Origin: Plasticicumulans lactativorans
GTDB taxonomy: Bacteria > Pseudomonadota > Gammaproteobacteria > Competibacterales > Competibacteraceae
DNA length: 62,940 nt
Assembly: GCF_004341245.1 (NCBI RefSeq)
Contig: NZ_SLWY01000023.1
Location: forward strand, 1 to 62,940
Direction of reading: 5' to 3'
Shown: positions 61,895-62,940 of the stretch, piece after piece
How positions within the stretch are numbered: the stretch's first letter is position 1
Layout: every line of letters begins with the position of its first letter
Program-made: the position numbers and the translations under genes
Notes under the pieces: model-generated
Seen by the model: the letters and a program-made list of their open reading frames with translations, nothing else
What the model was told of the DNA's origin: nothing
The model's database searches: none

Positions 61895-62512
61895 TCATGC
61901 CGCCCGGCAACCGCCCACGGCACCGTCGAGCCGCGCGTGCAGCGGGCTCGAACGGGGAAAATGCGCGCGCAGGAAGGCCATCTGGTCGGCGAGGATGCGC
62001 CGGCCCTGCAGGTAGACGTACTCGGCATGGGTGGGCGAGAACGGCACCGCCAGCAACTGCATGCCGGCCTGCTCCGGCGTCCGTCCGCCCTTGTGATGGT
62101 TGCAGCGCCTGCAGGCGGTGACGACGTTGGCCCAGCGGTCGGCCCCGCCCTGCACTAGCGGCGTGACGTGATCCCGCGACAGCTCGCGCGGCACGAAAAT
62201 CTGCCCGCAATACAGGCACATGCTGAAGTCACGGCGGAACAGCGCGGCATTCGACAGCGGCGGGACATAGTCGGAACGCGCGCGCAGGATGGCGTACATG
62301 CCGCCATGCGTCGCAATGACCGCATGTACCGCGATGACGCTGCGGCGGGCGGTTATCGCGTTGAAGCCGCCACGCAACCGATGCAGCACCGGCCCGACGG
62401 TGTAGGCGACGTGCCCGCTGCAGTGCAGGCGCACCGCCTCCTGGTAGTCGACCCATTCAAGCGGCATACCGGATACATCGGTACGCAGAATCGGCTGATC
62501 GAGCCCGTACAT
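61895..62512 (-). CDS. HNH endonuclease
   Basis: 205 residues from ATG 62512 (GGGAGGG 2 to 9 bases upstream). The HNH domain (about 105-155) has CLYCGQIF, RDHVTPLVQGG and NVVTACRRCNHHKGG, so the zinc pairs and the catalytic His-Asn-His pattern are complete. This type is common as a stand-alone chromosomal gene in proteobacteria. The N-terminal 95 residues (WVDYQEAVRLHCSGHVAY) are specific to that family. Biological role unknown. Confidence 0.88.
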   Translation of the reverse strand: MYGLDQPILRTDVSGMPLEWVDYQEAVRLHCSGHVAYTVGPVLHRLRGGFNAITARRSVIAVHAVIATHGGMYAILRARSDYVPPLSNAALFRRDFSMCLYCGQIFVPRELSRDHVTPLVQGGADRWANVVTACRRCNHHKGGRTPEQAGMQLLAVPFSPTHAEYVYLQGRRILADQMAFLRAHFPRSSPLHARLDGAVGGCRAA

Positions 62513-62829
62513 CGCCCTCCCCCTTCGCCTGTCCGGCCAGGATGATCGGCAGCTCCGGTGACCGGTCGATGACGGCGGAATCCTGAACGGCTCCGGTCGC
62601 TTATGGCGATACATATACCATGCCGAATGTCGCCCGGCGCACCTGCGCAGCTTTTGGCATGCACTACAGATCGGCTACAATACTCGGACGTTTTACGGCT
62701 GTTGGTCTGACCAATTTCCGTTCCCGCCACTGCCCAACGCGGCAGCTTCGCGGGTTTGCCCCTCAATACGAACAGCGAAACGCCGGTACGCCCTGCGCGC
62801 CGCGCTGCGCTGTTGCTGGAGATATTCCG
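62513..62829 (+). promoter_or_regulatory. Promoter region of pntA with sigma-70 boxes
   Basis: 317 bases between the divergent HNH gene and pntA. TTGGCA (62654-62659) and TACAAT (62676-62681) with a 16-base spacer make a good plus-strand promoter, giving a leader of about 140 bases. The rest of the leader (62690-62820) has no ORF or structure I can name. AT-rich ATATACC at 62611-62617 may serve the HNH gene. Confidence 0.65.
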
Positions 62830-62940
62830 ATGACCCTAAGACTACTGGTACCGAAAGAGGTGCATCCGGGGGAGCGGCGGGTGGCGCTCGATCCGAGCGT
62901 GGCCGAGCGCTTCCAGAAGCTCGGCGCCGAGGTGCTGGTC
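62830..62940 (+). CDS. pntA: NAD(P) transhydrogenase subunit alpha (start only)
   Basis: Only the first 37 codons are in the window. LRLLVPKEVHPGERRVALDP and FQKLGAEVLV are the typical N-terminus of the NAD(H)-binding domain I of proton-translocating transhydrogenase (also seen in alanine dehydrogenase, from which it differs by this exact start). CTGGAG lies 8 to 9 bases before the ATG. The gene continues beyond the window edge. Confidence 0.85.
   Translation, partial: MTLRLLVPKEVHPGERRVALDPSVAERFQKLGAEVLV

Overview
The window is GC-rich, densely packed chromosomal DNA from a betaproteobacterium. The gene content fits the Rhodocyclales/Zoogloeaceae (Thauera/Azoarcus-like): phasin and acetoacetyl-CoA reductase of polyhydroxyalkanoate (PHA) metabolism, glycolate oxidase, tungstate uptake, the pyrE/xthA divergent pair, an OprI/Lpp-type lipoprotein and an AcsA-type ligase fused operonically to a 2-oxoacid dehydrogenase. 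The genus is an inference from gene content. No rRNA, tRNA or CRISPR array was seen.

Layout. 1-1871 (minus): a STAND-type P-loop NTPase ending in 138-bp (46-residue) tandem TPR repeats, cut by the window edge. 2058-3843: ureEFG urease nickel chaperones without urease structural genes. 3952-6789: a cysteine-synthase-family gene, a decayed copy of the ureG 3' end, and a lower-GC pair encoding a PIN nuclease and an AAA/ABC-type ATPase, which is a candidate defence module. 6870-14759: nuclease/phosphatase, MFS exporter, hpd, AEC carrier, katG, DUF454. 14884-18015: a three-gene membrane operon (HAD-UbiA fusion, SMR-like carrier, polytopic GT-C-like protein). 18037-20194 (minus): DMT transporter, CitE-like lyase and VOC protein with ATGA overlaps. 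20267-26655 (minus): sodium symporter and a glycerol block (tpiA, glpK, glpD, glpR) with GlpR-like operators. 26809-31716: glcDEF glycolate oxidase with a divergent IclR regulator. 31768-36898 (minus): AMP-forming ligase, E1 alpha, E1 beta, E2 and an acyl carrier protein, all overlapping. 37214-39525 (minus): tungstate ABC transporter. 39593-41497: divergent purU and folD. 41600-44854: phasin with an operator-like promoter, PAP2 phosphatase, glycosyltransferase, EamA exporter. 44964-46881: a bufferin-type RiPP metallophore operon (DUF2282 precursor, MNIO/DUF692 enzyme, DUF2063 partner). 46900-58668: housekeeping and accessory metabolism (ilvA, phaB, glycosyltransferase, pyrE, xthA, ampG-like, RNase T2, ansA). 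58887-60126: an L,D-transpeptidase convergent with an Lpp-like lipoprotein that ends in the Tyr-Lys used for peptidoglycan attachment. The end holds small proteins, OsmC, an HNH nuclease and the start of pntA.

The systems that most deserve attention are the ATPase-PIN pair beside the ureG remnant, the STAND/TPR protein, the ligase/dehydrogenase/ACP operon, the bufferin operon, the HAD-UbiA membrane operon and the Lpp/L,D-transpeptidase pair. All functions below are read from sequence motifs and context; no database search was possible.
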